From assembly GCA_963743035.1 (NCBI GenBank), contig CAVUOB010000018.1, positions 62,001 to 126,000 of the forward strand: 64,000 nucleotides of DNA, given 5' to 3'. The position numbers were made by a program, and so were the translations under genes. How positions within the stretch are numbered: position 1 is the first letter of the stretch; each line of letters begins with the position of its first letter. This stretch comes from PALSA-911 sp963743035 (GTDB lineage Bacteria; Pseudomonadota; Alphaproteobacteria; Acetobacterales; Acetobacteraceae). Of this stretch, positions 27,658 to 37,340 are shown in pieces. The notes below the pieces were generated by a model. That model worked only from the letters and a program-made list of their open reading frames with translations, ran no database searches and was not told the origin of the DNA.

Positions 27658-30600
27658 CTAATGCCGGCGCCAGGAGCCCCGCCCGCCGAAGCGTTCCTTG
27701 GCACTTTCCCGGATGCCCTGGAACGTCGTGTAGAGCATGGGAATGAGGAAGATGCCGATCGTGCTGGCGACGATCATGCCGGCGAACACCGCCGTGCCCA
27801 CGGCGCGCCGGCTCAGCATCGCCGCTCCCTCCGCCCAGACCAGCGGGATCAGGCCGAGGATGAAGGCGATCGATGTCATCATCACCGCGCGGAACCGCAT
27901 CTTCGCGCCCGCCGCGGCGGCCTCGCGGATCGGCAGTCCGGCCTCGCGCTGCTCCTTGGCGAATTCGACGATCAGGATGCCGTTCTTCGCCGCCAGCGCG
28001 ATCAGCACCACCAGGCCGATCTGACCGTAGAGATCGAGCGGCAGGCCGGAGATCAGGATGCCCCCGTACGAGCCGAGCACGCCGACGGTGACCGACAGCA
28101 GCACCGGCACCGGGATCATCCAGCTTTCGTACAGCCCGACCAGGAACAGATAGGCGAACAGCACCGCCAGCCCCAGGATCAGGCCGGTCTGCCCGGCCGC
28201 GGCCAGCTCCTGGTAGGCGGTGCCGGACCATTCATAGGCATAGCCCGGCGGCATGGTGTTTGCTGCCACCTCGGCCATCGCCGTCAGCGCGGTGCCCGAC
28301 GAGACGCCGGGTGCCGGGCCGCCGTTGATGGTCACCGAGCGGTAGTTGTTGAACCGGCTGATCACCTGCGGCCCGACCACGATGCGTATATCGGCGATGG
28401 CGCGCAACGGCACCATGGTGCCGGTCTTGTTGCGCACGAAGATCTTGAAGATCTCCGGGATGTCGGTGCGGTCGGTCTCGTTGCCCTGGATGTTCACCTG
28501 CCAGGTGCGGCCGAACAGGTTGAAGTCGTTGACATAGTAGCCGCCGAGCGTGGCCTGCAGCGCGGTGAACACGTCCAGCACCGACAGGCCGAGCGCCTGC
28601 GCCTTCTCGCGGTCGATATCCAGATAGACCGACGGGTTGGTCGGGCTGAAGGTGGAGAACACGCGCGTCAGCCTCGGGTCGCGGTTGCCCGCGGCGACCA
28701 GGCCGAATGCGACGCTGCCCATGGAGGCCGGGTCCTGGCCTTCGAGATTCTCCAACTGGAACTCGAACCCGCCCGAGGTGGATAGGCCGATGATCGGCGG
28801 CAGGTTGAACGGGAACACCGAGGCCGAGCGGATCTGCTGCGCCGCGCCGAACACCCGCCCGATCACCGCCTGCACCCGGTCGGTCACCGCCTGCCGGTCG
28901 GCGAAGGGCTTCAGCTTGCCCACCAGGAAGGCGGAGTTCGGCTGGTTGCCGCCATCGAGCAGGGAGAAGCCGACGATCGCCAGCACCCGGTCGATCTGCG
29001 GCATGGGCCGCAGGATCCCCTCGACCTGCTGCACCACGGCGCGGGTGCGCGCGACCGACGCGCCGTCGGGCAGCTGGACCGAGACGAAGAACACGCCCTG
29101 GTCCTCTTCCGGCAGGAAGCCGGTCGGCGTGATCCGGCCGAGTCCGTAGATGCCGACACCGCAGGCGGCGATGACCACGACGCCGAGCACGGCCACCCGC
29201 ACCAGGCGCTGGACGATCCGCGCATAGCCGTCGCGCGCGCCGTTGATGCCGCGCAGCACATAGCCCATGACCCCGCGCTTGGGGCCCTCGTGGCGCAGGA
29301 ACACGCCGCAAAGGGCGGGTGACAGGGTCAGCGCGTTGAATGCGGAAATGACGGTGGCGACGGAGATGGTCACCGCGAACTGGCGGAACAGCTGGCCGGA
29401 AATGCCGGGGATGACGCCGATCGGCACGAACACCGACAGCAGCACCAGAGTGATGGCGATGACCGGGCCGGTGATCTGCTTCATCGCCTTCTTGGTGGCG
29501 TCCTTCGGCGGCAGGTCCGGCTCTTCCTCCATCACCCGCTCGACATTCTCTACCACGACGATGGCGTCATCCACGACGATGCCGATCGCCAGCACCAGCG
29601 CCAGCAGGGAGATCGTGTTGGCCGAATAGCCGAGCGCCAGCAGCACCGCGAAGGTGGTGATCAGGCTGACCGGCACGGCGATCGTCGGGATCACCGTCGC
29701 GCGGATATTGCCCATGAACAGGAACACCACGAGCACGACCAGCAGGAAGGCCTCGACCAGCGTGTGCAGCACCGTGTCGATGGTGTCGGAGACGAAGCTG
29801 GAGCTGTCGTAGAAGATTTGCGACTTCAGGCCGGGCGGGAAGCGCTTGCCCAGTTCGTCCAGCGCCTTCTGCACCTGGGCCGAGGTGGATACCGCATTCG
29901 CGTCGGGCGAGAGGTAGATGCCGATGGAGACGGCCGGATTGCCGTTCAGCCGGCTTTCCGCGTCCATGTTGGCCGCTCCGAGCTCGACCCGCGCCAGGTC
30001 GCGCACGCGCAGCACCGAGCCGTCCGGATTGGCGCGCACGACGATGTCGCCGAATTGCTCGGGCGTGGACAGGCGGCCCTGGGTCTGCACGTTGAGCTGG
30101 AACTGCGTGGTGTTCGGCGTCGGCCGCGCGCCGATGCGCCCGACCGGAGCCTGTACGTTCTGCTGCTGGATCGCCGTGATGATGTCGGACGGCACCAGGC
30201 TGACGGCGTTCAGCCGGTCGATGTCGAACCAGATCCGCATGGAATAGTCGAGCCGCCCGAACAGCAGCGCCTGGCCGACGCCGGGCGTGCGCGACAGCCG
30301 GTCCAGCACGTTCAGCGTGACGTAATTGCTGATGAACAGCGGGTCGAACTTGTTGTCCTCGGCATAGAACTGCACGAAGGCGAGGATGGCGGAGGAGCGC
30401 TTCTGCACCGTCACGCCGCCGCGCTGCACTTCCGGCGGCAGCTTGGCCAGCGCGGTCTGCACTCGGTTGTTGACGTTCACGGTGTCGATGTCGGCGTTGC
30501 TGCCGATGTCGAAGCTGACGGTCAGGCCGTAGCTGCCATCGTTGCCGCTGTTGGACTTCATGTAGATCATGTGGTCCACGCCGACGATCGCCGCTTCCAG

Positions 30601-30795
30601 CGGCTGGGCGACGGTGCTTTCGACGACGGCGGCGGAGGCGCCCGGGAAGGTGGCGCTGACCTGCACCTGCGGCGGCACGATCGGCGGGAACTGCGCCACG
30701 GGGATGCGCAGCATCGACAGCGCGCCCGCCAGCGTCATGATCACGGCGATGACAATCGCCAGCCTTGGACGATCGACGAAGACCGAGGAGATCAT
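27658..30795 (-). CDS. RND efflux transporter permease (HAE1 / AcrB-MexB type)
   Basis: 1045 residues, intact. There are twelve predicted membrane helices and two large periplasmic loops. The proton-relay helix carries VDDAIVVVENVER, and the repeat-start PRLAIVIAVIMTLAGALSM is typical of HAE1 pumps. It forms the inner-membrane part of a tripartite drug efflux pump with the adaptor 30 bp upstream. No outer-membrane channel gene and no TetR-type repressor are adjacent, so both would have to be elsewhere. Confidence 0.95.
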   Translation of the reverse strand: MISSVFVDRPRLAIVIAVIMTLAGALSMLRIPVAQFPPIVPPQVQVSATFPGASAAVVESTVAQPLEAAIVGVDHMIYMKSNSGNDGSYGLTVSFDIGSNADIDTVNVNNRVQTALAKLPPEVQRGGVTVQKRSSAILAFVQFYAEDNKFDPLFISNYVTLNVLDRLSRTPGVGQALLFGRLDYSMRIWFDIDRLNAVSLVPSDIITAIQQQNVQAPVGRIGARPTPNTTQFQLNVQTQGRLSTPEQFGDIVVRANPDGSVLRVRDLARVELGAANMDAESRLNGNPAVSIGIYLSPDANAVSTSAQVQKALDELGKRFPPGLKSQIFYDSSSFVSDTIDTVLHTLVEAFLLVVLVVFLFMGNIRATVIPTIAVPVSLITTFAVLLALGYSANTISLLALVLAIGIVVDDAIVVVENVERVMEEEPDLPPKDATKKAMKQITGPVIAITLVLLSVFVPIGVIPGISGQLFRQFAVTISVATVISAFNALTLSPALCGVFLRHEGPKRGVMGYVLRGINGARDGYARIVQRLVRVAVLGVVVIAACGVGIYGLGRITPTGFLPEEDQGVFFVSVQLPDGASVARTRAVVQQVEGILRPMPQIDRVLAIVGFSLLDGGNQPNSAFLVGKLKPFADRQAVTDRVQAVIGRVFGAAQQIRSASVFPFNLPPIIGLSTSGGFEFQLENLEGQDPASMGSVAFGLVAAGNRDPRLTRVFSTFSPTNPSVYLDIDREKAQALGLSVLDVFTALQATLGGYYVNDFNLFGRTWQVNIQGNETDRTDIPEIFKIFVRNKTGTMVPLRAIADIRIVVGPQVISRFNNYRSVTINGGPAPGVSSGTALTAMAEVAANTMPPGYAYEWSGTAYQELAAAGQTGLILGLAVLFAYLFLVGLYESWMIPVPVLLSVTVGVLGSYGGILISGLPLDLYGQIGLVVLIALAAKNGILIVEFAKEQREAGLPIREAAAAGAKMRFRAVMMTSIAFILGLIPLVWAEGAAMLSRRAVGTAVFAGMIVASTIGIFLIPMLYTTFQGIRESAKERFGGRGSWRRH

Positions 30796-30825
30796 GGGCT
30801 ATGGCTCATCGGGTGCGGTTCCGTT

Positions 30826-32046
30826 CTATGGCTTGGCGGCGCTGGCGGAGCCGGCGGCCGGCGACGGTCCCTGCGCCGACGTCCAGCCGGGGGGCGGGCT
30901 GGCCGGGCCCGGGGTGACCGCGGCGCCGGGGCGGACGCGCTGGATGCCGTCCAGCACCACCATCTCCCCCTCCGACAGGCCCGAGGCGACCACGGCGAGC
31001 TCGGGCGTCGACTGGCTCAACTGGATCCTGCGCTGTTCGGCCTTGTTGTCCTTGTCGATGACATAGACGTAGCTGCCCTGCTGGTCCGACAGCACCGCCG
31101 CGCGCGGCACCGCCAGCGCCTCCACCGGCTCGATCCCGGCCACGGTCACGCCGACGAACTCCCCGTCCGTCAGCGTGCGCAGCGTCGATGCGCCCTTCGT
31201 GGCGGGGGTTCGCACGGGGTTGGCAATCTTGGCGCGCAGCGTGATCGTGTCGGTGCTGATGGCCACGGACGGGTCGGTGAAGTCGATGGTGCCGGCCTGG
31301 TCGTAGGTGGTGCCGTCGGGCAGGCGCAGGCGGATCGCCACCGCCGACAGGCCGCCGCGGTCGGCGTAGCGCTTGTTCAGCGCGATCACGCTGCGCACCG
31401 CCATCGGGAACAGCACGTTCATCGGGTCCTGGCTGACGATCCGCGCCAGCGCCCCGGAGGAGGGGGAGACGACATTGCCCACGCTGTAGGTGGTGAGGCC
31501 GATCTTGCCGTCTATCGGCGCGCGGATCTCGGTGTAGTCGAGGTTGATCTGGGCGTTGCGCAATTGCGCCTGGGCGGAAGCCAGCTGCGCCGCCAGGGAG
31601 GCCTGCTGCGCCTTGGCGTCATCGACGTTCGAGCGCTGCCCGGCCGGCGTGCTGAGCAGCGTCTGGGCGCGGTTGAGCTGGATGGTCGCGTTGCCGAGCA
31701 GCGCCGCGTTCTGCGCCACCGTCGCCTGCTGCTGCGCCACCGCGGCCTCGAACGGGCCGCGTTCCAGCCGGTACAGCAGGTCGCCGGCCTTTACCTCCGC
31801 GCCTTCGGTGAACAGCTTCTCCTGCAGGAAGGCGGTGACCCGCGCCGTCAGGTCCACCCGGTAGACCGACTGGATGCGGCCGACGAATTCCTCGGTCTCG
31901 GTGATCGCCCGTTTCTCCACCCGGATGATCCCCACCGCCGGTGGCCCCGCCGGCATCTGCGCGCCAGCCGGTGCGGCCGCGAACAGGATGCCGGCCAGCA
32001 GCACGAGGCACGGCAACAGGGAGGCTGGCGGCGGACGCGGTATCAT
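30826..32046 (-). CDS. RND efflux periplasmic adaptor (MexA/AcrA type)
   Basis: 406 residues. The N-terminal signal sequence SLLPCLVLLAGILFAAAPAGAQ may be a lipoprotein or Sec signal; the Cys near position 13 is not in a convincing lipobox. A lipoyl half-motif (VKAGDLLYRLERGPFEAAV), a coiled-coil hairpin rich in Ala/Gln and the second lipoyl half (IDYTEIRAPIDGKIGLTTYSVG) follow, then the beta-barrel domain. The C-terminus is Pro/Ser-rich. It is the first gene of the efflux pair. Confidence 0.93.
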   Translation of the reverse strand: MIPRPPPASLLPCLVLLAGILFAAAPAGAQMPAGPPAVGIIRVEKRAITETEEFVGRIQSVYRVDLTARVTAFLQEKLFTEGAEVKAGDLLYRLERGPFEAAVAQQQATVAQNAALLGNATIQLNRAQTLLSTPAGQRSNVDDAKAQQASLAAQLASAQAQLRNAQINLDYTEIRAPIDGKIGLTTYSVGNVVSPSSGALARIVSQDPMNVLFPMAVRSVIALNKRYADRGGLSAVAIRLRLPDGTTYDQAGTIDFTDPSVAISTDTITLRAKIANPVRTPATKGASTLRTLTDGEFVGVTVAGIEPVEALAVPRAAVLSDQQGSYVYVIDKDNKAEQRRIQLSQSTPELAVVASGLSEGEMVVLDGIQRVRPGAAVTPGPASPPPGWTSAQGPSPAAGSASAAKP

Positions 32047-32392
32047 CGTCTGGTCCCTTCAGGCGAATTCCGGTCGGATTGTGCAAAGCAGCATAAATGG
32101 GGCAATGCCGGCCCGCGGCAATAGAGCGTCGTTCTGCTTCTGGCAATCTCGTTTCTTCGGCCATCCCGCCCAGCCTTGCGCATTGGGCGCTGCGCATCGG
32201 GCGATGGCCCCTCCCTTGCGCGCGGATGCGGAGCGTTTCACCTTAGCGGGCATATCGTCCATCCCGCGCCCGGCCCTATCGACACAAGTGCGCATCCATC
32301 CCCCAAAGTTCCACCGCCCCAGAGTTACACCGCCCCAGAGTTCCACCGGCCCCGTTCTTTCCGGTCCACTCTTTCCTTCGAGGTACCCAGCC
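32047..32392. other. Divergent intergenic region with 16-bp tandem repeat
   Basis: 346 bp between the RND adaptor (-) and HMG-CoA lyase (+). No gene is apparent. It must contain both promoters and includes the three-copy tandem repeat described separately. Confidence 0.5.
32301..32348. repeat. 16-bp tandem repeat, three copies
   Basis: Three head-to-tail units: CCCCAAAGTTCCACCG (32301-32316), CCCCAGAGTTACACCG (32317-32332) and CCCCAGAGTTCCACCG (32333-32348). Each unit differs from another by one or two bases. The array ends 44 bp before the ATG of the HMG-CoA lyase gene, in its 5' leader or promoter. Confidence 0.85.
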
Positions 32393-33328
32393 ATGAGCGA
32401 ACACGTCACCATCTGCGAGGTCGGCCCGCGCGACGGGCTGCAGATCGCCAAGACCCGGATGACCACCGATGACAAGGTAGCCTGGATCGCCTCCATCGCC
32501 GCCGCCGGCGTGCCGGAGATCGAGGTCGGCAGCTTCGTGCCGCCGCGGGTGATCCCCCAACTCGCCGATACCCGCGACATCGTCGAACGCTCGCTGGCGC
32601 TGCCGGAAGTGATCGCGCACGGCACCGTTATCCAGGCGCTGATCCCGAACCTGCGCGGCGCCCAGAACGCTTACAACACCGGTGCGCACAAGGTCAGCAT
32701 CCCCGTCTCCGTCAGCGAGGGCCATAGCCGCGCCAACCTCAACCGCACGCCGGCGGAATCGATCGCCGAGGTGCGCGGCATCGTCGCCTGGATCAAGGCG
32801 CAGGAGCGCCGGATGCCGGTGATCGCCGGCTGCTCCACCGCCTTCGGCTGCTCGATCGACGGGCTGGTGCCGACTGCGGACGTGGTGCGCGTCGCCGTCG
32901 GCCTGGCGGAGGCCGGCGTCGACCAGATCATGCTGGCCGACACCGTCGGCTACGGCCATCCGGCGATGATCAAGGAAGTCGTCCGCGCCGTCCGCGCCGA
33001 GATCGGCGACAAGCTGGCCGGCCTGCACCTGCACGACACCTGCGGCCTTGGCATCGCCAACGCGCTGGCAGGGCTGGAGGAAGGCGTGCGCATGTTCGAC
33101 AGCTGCATCGCCGGCCTCGGCGGCTGCCCCTATGCGCCGGGCGCGTCGGGCAACGTGGTGACCGAGGACCTGGTGTTCATGCTGGAGAGCATGGGCTTCT
33201 CCACCGGCATCGACCTCGAGAAGCTGTTCGAGGCGCGCCGCATCCTGCATGCCGGCCTGCCGGCCGAGCCGCTGAACGGCCAGTTGCCGAAGGCCGGGAT
33301 TCCCCGCACCTTCCGCAAGGCGGCCTGA
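32393..33328 (+). CDS. mvaB: Hydroxymethylglutaryl-CoA lyase
   Basis: 311 residues from ATG 32393 (MSEHVTICEVGPRDGLQ). HMGL-like TIM barrel: EVGPRDGLQ supplies substrate-binding and metal residues, LHLHDTCGLG the metal-ligand histidines, and GLGGCPYAPGASGN the catalytic cysteine loop that is the signature of this enzyme. It splits HMG-CoA into acetyl-CoA and acetoacetate, the last step of leucine degradation. No leucine pathway genes are adjacent; the CoA-transferase pair 7 kb away could use the acetoacetate. Confidence 0.93.
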   Translation: MSEHVTICEVGPRDGLQIAKTRMTTDDKVAWIASIAAAGVPEIEVGSFVPPRVIPQLADTRDIVERSLALPEVIAHGTVIQALIPNLRGAQNAYNTGAHKVSIPVSVSEGHSRANLNRTPAESIAEVRGIVAWIKAQERRMPVIAGCSTAFGCSIDGLVPTADVVRVAVGLAEAGVDQIMLADTVGYGHPAMIKEVVRAVRAEIGDKLAGLHLHDTCGLGIANALAGLEEGVRMFDSCIAGLGGCPYAPGASGNVVTEDLVFMLESMGFSTGIDLEKLFEARRILHAGLPAEPLNGQLPKAGIPRTFRKAA

Positions 33329-33353
33329 CCGGCCACCCTGCCTGCCGGCAGCT

Positions 33354-33375
33354 CCGGTGCCAGCGGCGGCACCGG
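33354..33375 (+). terminator. Hairpin after the HMG-CoA lyase gene
   Basis: A perfect 8-bp stem CCGGTGCC / GGCACCGG with a 6-nt loop begins 26 bp after the lyase stop codon. No U-run follows, so termination efficiency is uncertain. Confidence 0.4.
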
Positions 33376-33506
33376 AAGCGCTGGACTGTCGCAGCATGGG
33401 CAATCGCACCACCGGCGGATTGGTTTCTTGCGTTGATTATGTCGCCTGCCGCACGCTAGGGTCATTCGGTTCCCTCCGGGTGACGATCGAGGCGTGAAAG
33501 GCAACG

Positions 33507-35562
33507 ATGTCCGCAAGCCAGGGACCGATCGCGCCACCGATGCGCAGCGATTTGGCTGCGGCCGTCGGGCGTGGGGTCACGGCGCTGGCGCCCGGCGTGG
33601 TCTTCGGGCTGCGGCTGACAGCGGCGGTTAGCCTGGCGCTGTGGCTGTCATTCTATCTTCAACTGGATGAGCCGGTACTGGGCGGGCACCTCGGCGGCCA
33701 TCGTGTGCCAGCCGACGCTGGGGGCGTCCCGGCGCAAGGCCGCGTTTCGCCTGATCGGCACGCTGACGGGAGCGGTGTTCGTGGTGCTGCTGACGGCGGC
33801 ATTCCCACAAAACCGCTACGGTTTCCTGCTCGGGCTGGCGGTCTGGGGCGGGTTCTGTGGGTTCGCGTCCTCCATGCTCAGCAATTTCGCCTCCTACGGG
33901 GCGGCGCTGGCGGGCTACACCGCGGCGATCATCTTCAGCGGCGCCATCGATGCACCCAACCAGGTCTTCGATATCGCGATCGCCCGCACGTCCGAGACCG
34001 TCATCGGCATCGCCTGCGGCACGATGGTCATGGCCGGGACGGATCTTGGCCGCGCGCGCCGGCAGCTCTCGCAACAGATTGCCGACCTGGCGCAAGCGGC
34101 CGCCGCCGGCATCTTGGCGACCTTGCGCGCCGCCGGCCCGGGGGCGCCGGACACCCGGCCGGCGCGGCGCGACCTGATCCGCCGCACCACCGGGCTCGGC
34201 CCGCCGATCGACACCGCGTTCGGCGAGGACGCCGATCTGCTGGATCGCAGGCAAACGCTGTGGGCCGGCGTGAACGGCATCTTCGCGGCACTTTCCGAAT
34301 GGCGCACGATCGCCACCCATTTCCTGCATCTGCCGGGCGACGTGGCCCGGCGCGATGCCGGCCGCGTCCTGGAGGCGCTGTCCCCGGATGCGGTGAGGAT
34401 CCTGTCGGCCGCGGGGCCGGCAGGTTCCTGGAGCAACGATCCGGTCGCGGCCCGGGAGATCTGCGAGGCGGCTTCCCGCTCGCTCGCCGCCATGCCCACG
34501 GAGGATCCCTCGATCCGGCTGATCGCGGACCGGCTGGCGGCGGGGCTGCGTGGCCTGGCCGCCGCCGCCAACTGCCTGGTGCTGCTGCTCGCCCCGCGCC
34601 GCGCGCGCCTGGTGCGCGATTACCCTTTGTGGGTCGGCGGGCAGGATCTGCTGCCGCATCTGGTCAGCGGGGTGCGCGTGTTGATCACCATCGTCGCGAT
34701 CGAGGTGTTCTGGATCGTGACCGCGTGGCCGGGCGGGCAGGGCGCCATCGTTTTCGCCTTCGTCAGCGTGGCGCTGCTCTCGCCGCAGCAGGAGCGGGCG
34801 TATCGGAGCGCGCTCTATTTCGCGCTGGGCACGGTCCTCGGCGCCATCCCCCCCGGCATCACCAAATTCGTCCTGTTGCCCGGGCACGAGAGTTTCGCGG
34901 GTCTCGCCGCGATGCTGGCGCTGAACCTGATTCCGCTCGGCGCGTTGTCGACGCTGCCGCGTCTGGCGCCGCTGCTGACCCCGACCCTGTTCAACTTCAT
35001 GCCGATCCTGGCCCCGACCAACGTCATCCAGTACAACCCCGACACATTCTACAACACCGTGCTCGGCATGGTGGTGGGCGGCGTTGCCTCGGTCGCAGCC
35101 ATGCGCCTGATCCCGCCCGTGCCGGCGGACATGCGTGCCCGCCGCCTGCTGGCGGCGACGCTGGCCGAGACGCGCGACCTGGTGACGCGGCGCCGTCTCC
35201 CCTCGCGGGAAAGATGGGAAGCGCGCATCTACCGCCGGCTTGCCGCCATGCCGGAGCAGGCGGAGCCGATACAGCGCGCGCGGCTGGTGGCGGCGCTGGC
35301 GGTCGGGTCGTGCATCATATTGCTGCGCCATGTGGCCGAGCCGCTGGGGATCTCGCTGCAACTGCGGATATCGCTGGAGGATCTGGCCGAGGGGCGCCAC
35401 GCGGAGATCATCCGCGATCTGCAAAAGCTGGACGAGGACCTGGCCGCCCAGGCGCCGGGCGAGGATGGCGGGGCGAGGCTGCGCGCCCGCGCGGCCGTGC
35501 ACGCCCTGGCGGACGCCCTGGAAGCGCATTCGGCCTATTTCCTCGCCGAGGCGGACGAATGA
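33507..35562 (+). pseudogene. FUSC family efflux pump (AaeB-like), +1 frameshift
   Basis: The N-terminus (MSASQGPIAPPMRSDL, then a membrane helix ending FYLQLDEP) is in one frame. From YWAGTSAAIVCQPTLG to the stop the protein continues in the next frame. One extra G at 33674-33675 (CCGG before TACTGG) explains the jump; without it the product is 684 residues, close to the 686 of the paralogue at 39007-41067, which has PYWAMASVYIAS at this place. There are two membrane blocks (N-terminal and about 380-520) with cytoplasmic domains, as in aromatic-acid exporters. The stop overlaps the DUF1656 start (ATGA), and an HlyD gene follows. The rest of the gene shows no decay. Confidence 0.82.
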
Positions 35563-35762
35563 GGTTCACCGAGCTCGACATCTTCGGCGTCTATATCTCC
35601 CCCCTCGCACCGATGCTGCTGCTGGCGTGGCTCGTCACCCTCGTGCTGCGCCGGGCGGCCAATCGCGTGGGACTGCTGCGCCGGGTCTGGCATCCGGCGC
35701 TGTTCATGGCCGCGATCTACGTAATCGTGCTGTCTTCCATCGTGCTCGTCATCGGCAGCTGA
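35559..35762 (+). CDS. DUF1656 domain-containing small membrane protein
   Basis: 67 residues, starting in the ATGA overlap with the FUSC gene. Two membrane segments flank RRAANRVGLLRRVWHPALF; the W-H-P/R-A-LF block is the DUF1656 signature (compare VWHRALFDTALF in the second copy). DUF1656 proteins, AaeX-like, regularly sit between FUSC and HlyD genes of aromatic-acid efflux systems and are of unknown role. Confidence 0.88.
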   Translation: MRFTELDIFGVYISPLAPMLLLAWLVTLVLRRAANRVGLLRRVWHPALFMAAIYVIVLSSIVLVIGS

Positions 35763-35888
35763 GATCCGCATGCGCGCCATCGCCGGGGCTGACAGACGTC
35801 GCAGGGGACAGGGACCAGGGCGGGGGCGGGGCTTTTATGCGATGCCGCCCGGTACCATTGTCCTTCTGACAGCTGCACGAGGTCTCCC

Positions 35889-36905
35889 ATGTCCGATCTG
35901 AAGGCCGAGCAGGGCAACATCGATCTGCGGCGTGACGCGGCCGACACGGCGGGGGCGCGCGCCGGCTGGCTGGCCAGCCGGCCGCGCCATGATCGCATCG
36001 TGCCGATACTGCTGACCCTGCTCGCGCTCCTGGCGGCGGCGGCGGTCGCCTGGGAGGCATGGGAGGCCTATATGGGCGCGCCCTGGACGCGGGACGGGCG
36101 CGTGCGCGCCTACACCGTGATCATCGCGCCGGAGGTCGCCGGCACGATCGTCGAGATGCCGGTCAAGGACAACCAGTTCGTCCGCAAGGGCGAGGAGCTG
36201 ATGGTCATCGACCCCAAGACCTACGCGATCGCCGTCGCCTCGGCGCAGGCGCAGGTCGAGCAGGCGAAGTTCGAGATGGACAACAAGATCGCCATGGCCA
36301 AGCGGCGCGAGCAGCTGACCACGCTCTCGACCTCGGCCGAGGAGCAGCAGACCTATACGGCCCAGGCGCTCGCGGCGACGGCGGCCTACAACCAGGCCGT
36401 CGCCAACCTGGCGAAGGCGAAGGTCGATCTGGAGCGCACCCGGATCGTCTCGCCGGTGAATGGCTGGGTCACCAACCTGCTGTGGCAGCTCGGCGATTAC
36501 GCCGATGTGGGCGAACGGAAGATCTCCATCGTCAATGCCGACTCATTCTGGGTGGACGGGTATTTCGAGGAGACGGCGCTGCAGCGCATCCATGTCGGAG
36601 ACCCGGTGCGCATCAAGCTGATGGGGTTCGACCAGGTGCTGCGTGGCCATGTCGATGACATCGCGCACGGCATCACCGTGGACAACGCCCAGCCCGGCAG
36701 CGGCGGGCTGGCGACGGTCAATCCGGTGTTCACCTGGGTCCGGCTGGCGCAACGCATCCCGGTCCGCATCCACCTGGACGAGATCCCGCCCGGGGTGGTG
36801 CTGGCGGCCGGCCAGACCGCGACGGTGCAGATCGATCCGCAGCCCCAGCCCCAGCCCCAGCCGCAAACCCAGCCACAGCCGCAAAATCCGAAGCCCAGCC
36901 AGTAG
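35889..36905 (+). CDS. HlyD family secretion protein (AaeA/EmrA-like adaptor)
   Basis: 338 residues. A cytoplasmic tail of about 35 residues and one membrane anchor (IVPILLTLLALLAAAAVAW) precede the adaptor body beginning APWTRDGRVRAYTVIIAPEV. The lipoyl halves and coiled-coil hairpin follow, then NADSFWVDGYFEET and the beta-barrel. The C-terminus is an unusual PQ-repeat tail (about 317-338) encoded by short CAGCCC-type repeats, absent from the paralogue. It would link the FUSC pump to the periplasm or an outer-membrane channel; it lies 126 bp after the DUF1656 gene. Confidence 0.9.
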   Translation: MSDLKAEQGNIDLRRDAADTAGARAGWLASRPRHDRIVPILLTLLALLAAAAVAWEAWEAYMGAPWTRDGRVRAYTVIIAPEVAGTIVEMPVKDNQFVRKGEELMVIDPKTYAIAVASAQAQVEQAKFEMDNKIAMAKRREQLTTLSTSAEEQQTYTAQALAATAAYNQAVANLAKAKVDLERTRIVSPVNGWVTNLLWQLGDYADVGERKISIVNADSFWVDGYFEETALQRIHVGDPVRIKLMGFDQVLRGHVDDIAHGITVDNAQPGSGGLATVNPVFTWVRLAQRIPVRIHLDEIPPGVVLAAGQTATVQIDPQPQPQPQPQTQPQPQNPKPSQ

Positions 36906-36968
36906 GCGCGTCTCTGGCCCCATTCGCGGGCGAGGTGCTACATGTTGCAGGACTGGTAGGAGAGTATC

Positions 36969-37340
36969 GTGGCCGATGAGAAATCGATCTGGACAGGGGT
37001 GAAGCGCGGTCTTTGCCTTCGCTGTCCCAATTGCGGCGAGGGCCGCCTGTTGCGCGGCTACCTGAAGATACGCCCGGGTTGCGAGGTCTGCGGCCTGGAC
37101 AGCCGGATCTTCCCGTCCGACGATTTCCCGCCCTATCTGACGATCATCATCGCCGGACATATCCTGGTGCCGCTGTTCATGTGGAGCGATCGCGCCTATG
37201 AGCCGCCGATCTGGGTGCAGAGCGCGATCTGGCTGCCGGCCACGCTCATCCTGTGCCTGGTGCTGCTGCCGTTCATGAAGGGGGCCACCATCGGGCTGTG
37301 CTGGGCGACGAACATGGTTCGATCGGAATCATCGACCTGA
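36969..37340 (+). CDS. DUF983 domain-containing protein
   Basis: 123 residues from a GTG at 36969 with AGGAGAG 5 bp upstream. The N-terminus holds two CxxC pairs (CLRCPNCGEG and CEVCG), a zinc-ribbon-like knuckle, followed by two membrane helices (about 58-75 and 88-105). DUF983 proteins are alphaproteobacterial membrane proteins of unknown function. It ends in a TGATG overlap with the next small membrane gene and follows the HlyD gene by 63 bp, so it may be in the same transcript. Confidence 0.85.
   Translation: MADEKSIWTGVKRGLCLRCPNCGEGRLLRGYLKIRPGCEVCGLDSRIFPSDDFPPYLTIIIAGHILVPLFMWSDRAYEPPIWVQSAIWLPATLILCLVLLPFMKGATIGLCWATNMVRSESST

Noticed and set aside
24330..27746. A very long open frame (over 1100 codons) on the plus strand
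   Set aside because: It is antisense to the CoA-transferase and molybdenum hydroxylase genes; its protein is rich in His, Gln, Arg, Asp and Gly with no motif, a normal by-product of high GC codon bias.
29764..32124. A 786-codon plus-strand frame
   Set aside because: Antisense to the RND pump and adaptor, no recognisable motifs.
35889..36905. Tandem CAGCCC units considered as a CRISPR-like or microsatellite repeat
   Set aside because: The units are in frame, have no spacers and encode the PQ tail of the HlyD protein.
37253..37340. Frameshift in the DUF983 gene
   Set aside because: The open frame beyond the stop belongs to the next membrane gene; DUF983 has its normal length of about 120 residues and ends in the usual GLCWAT region.
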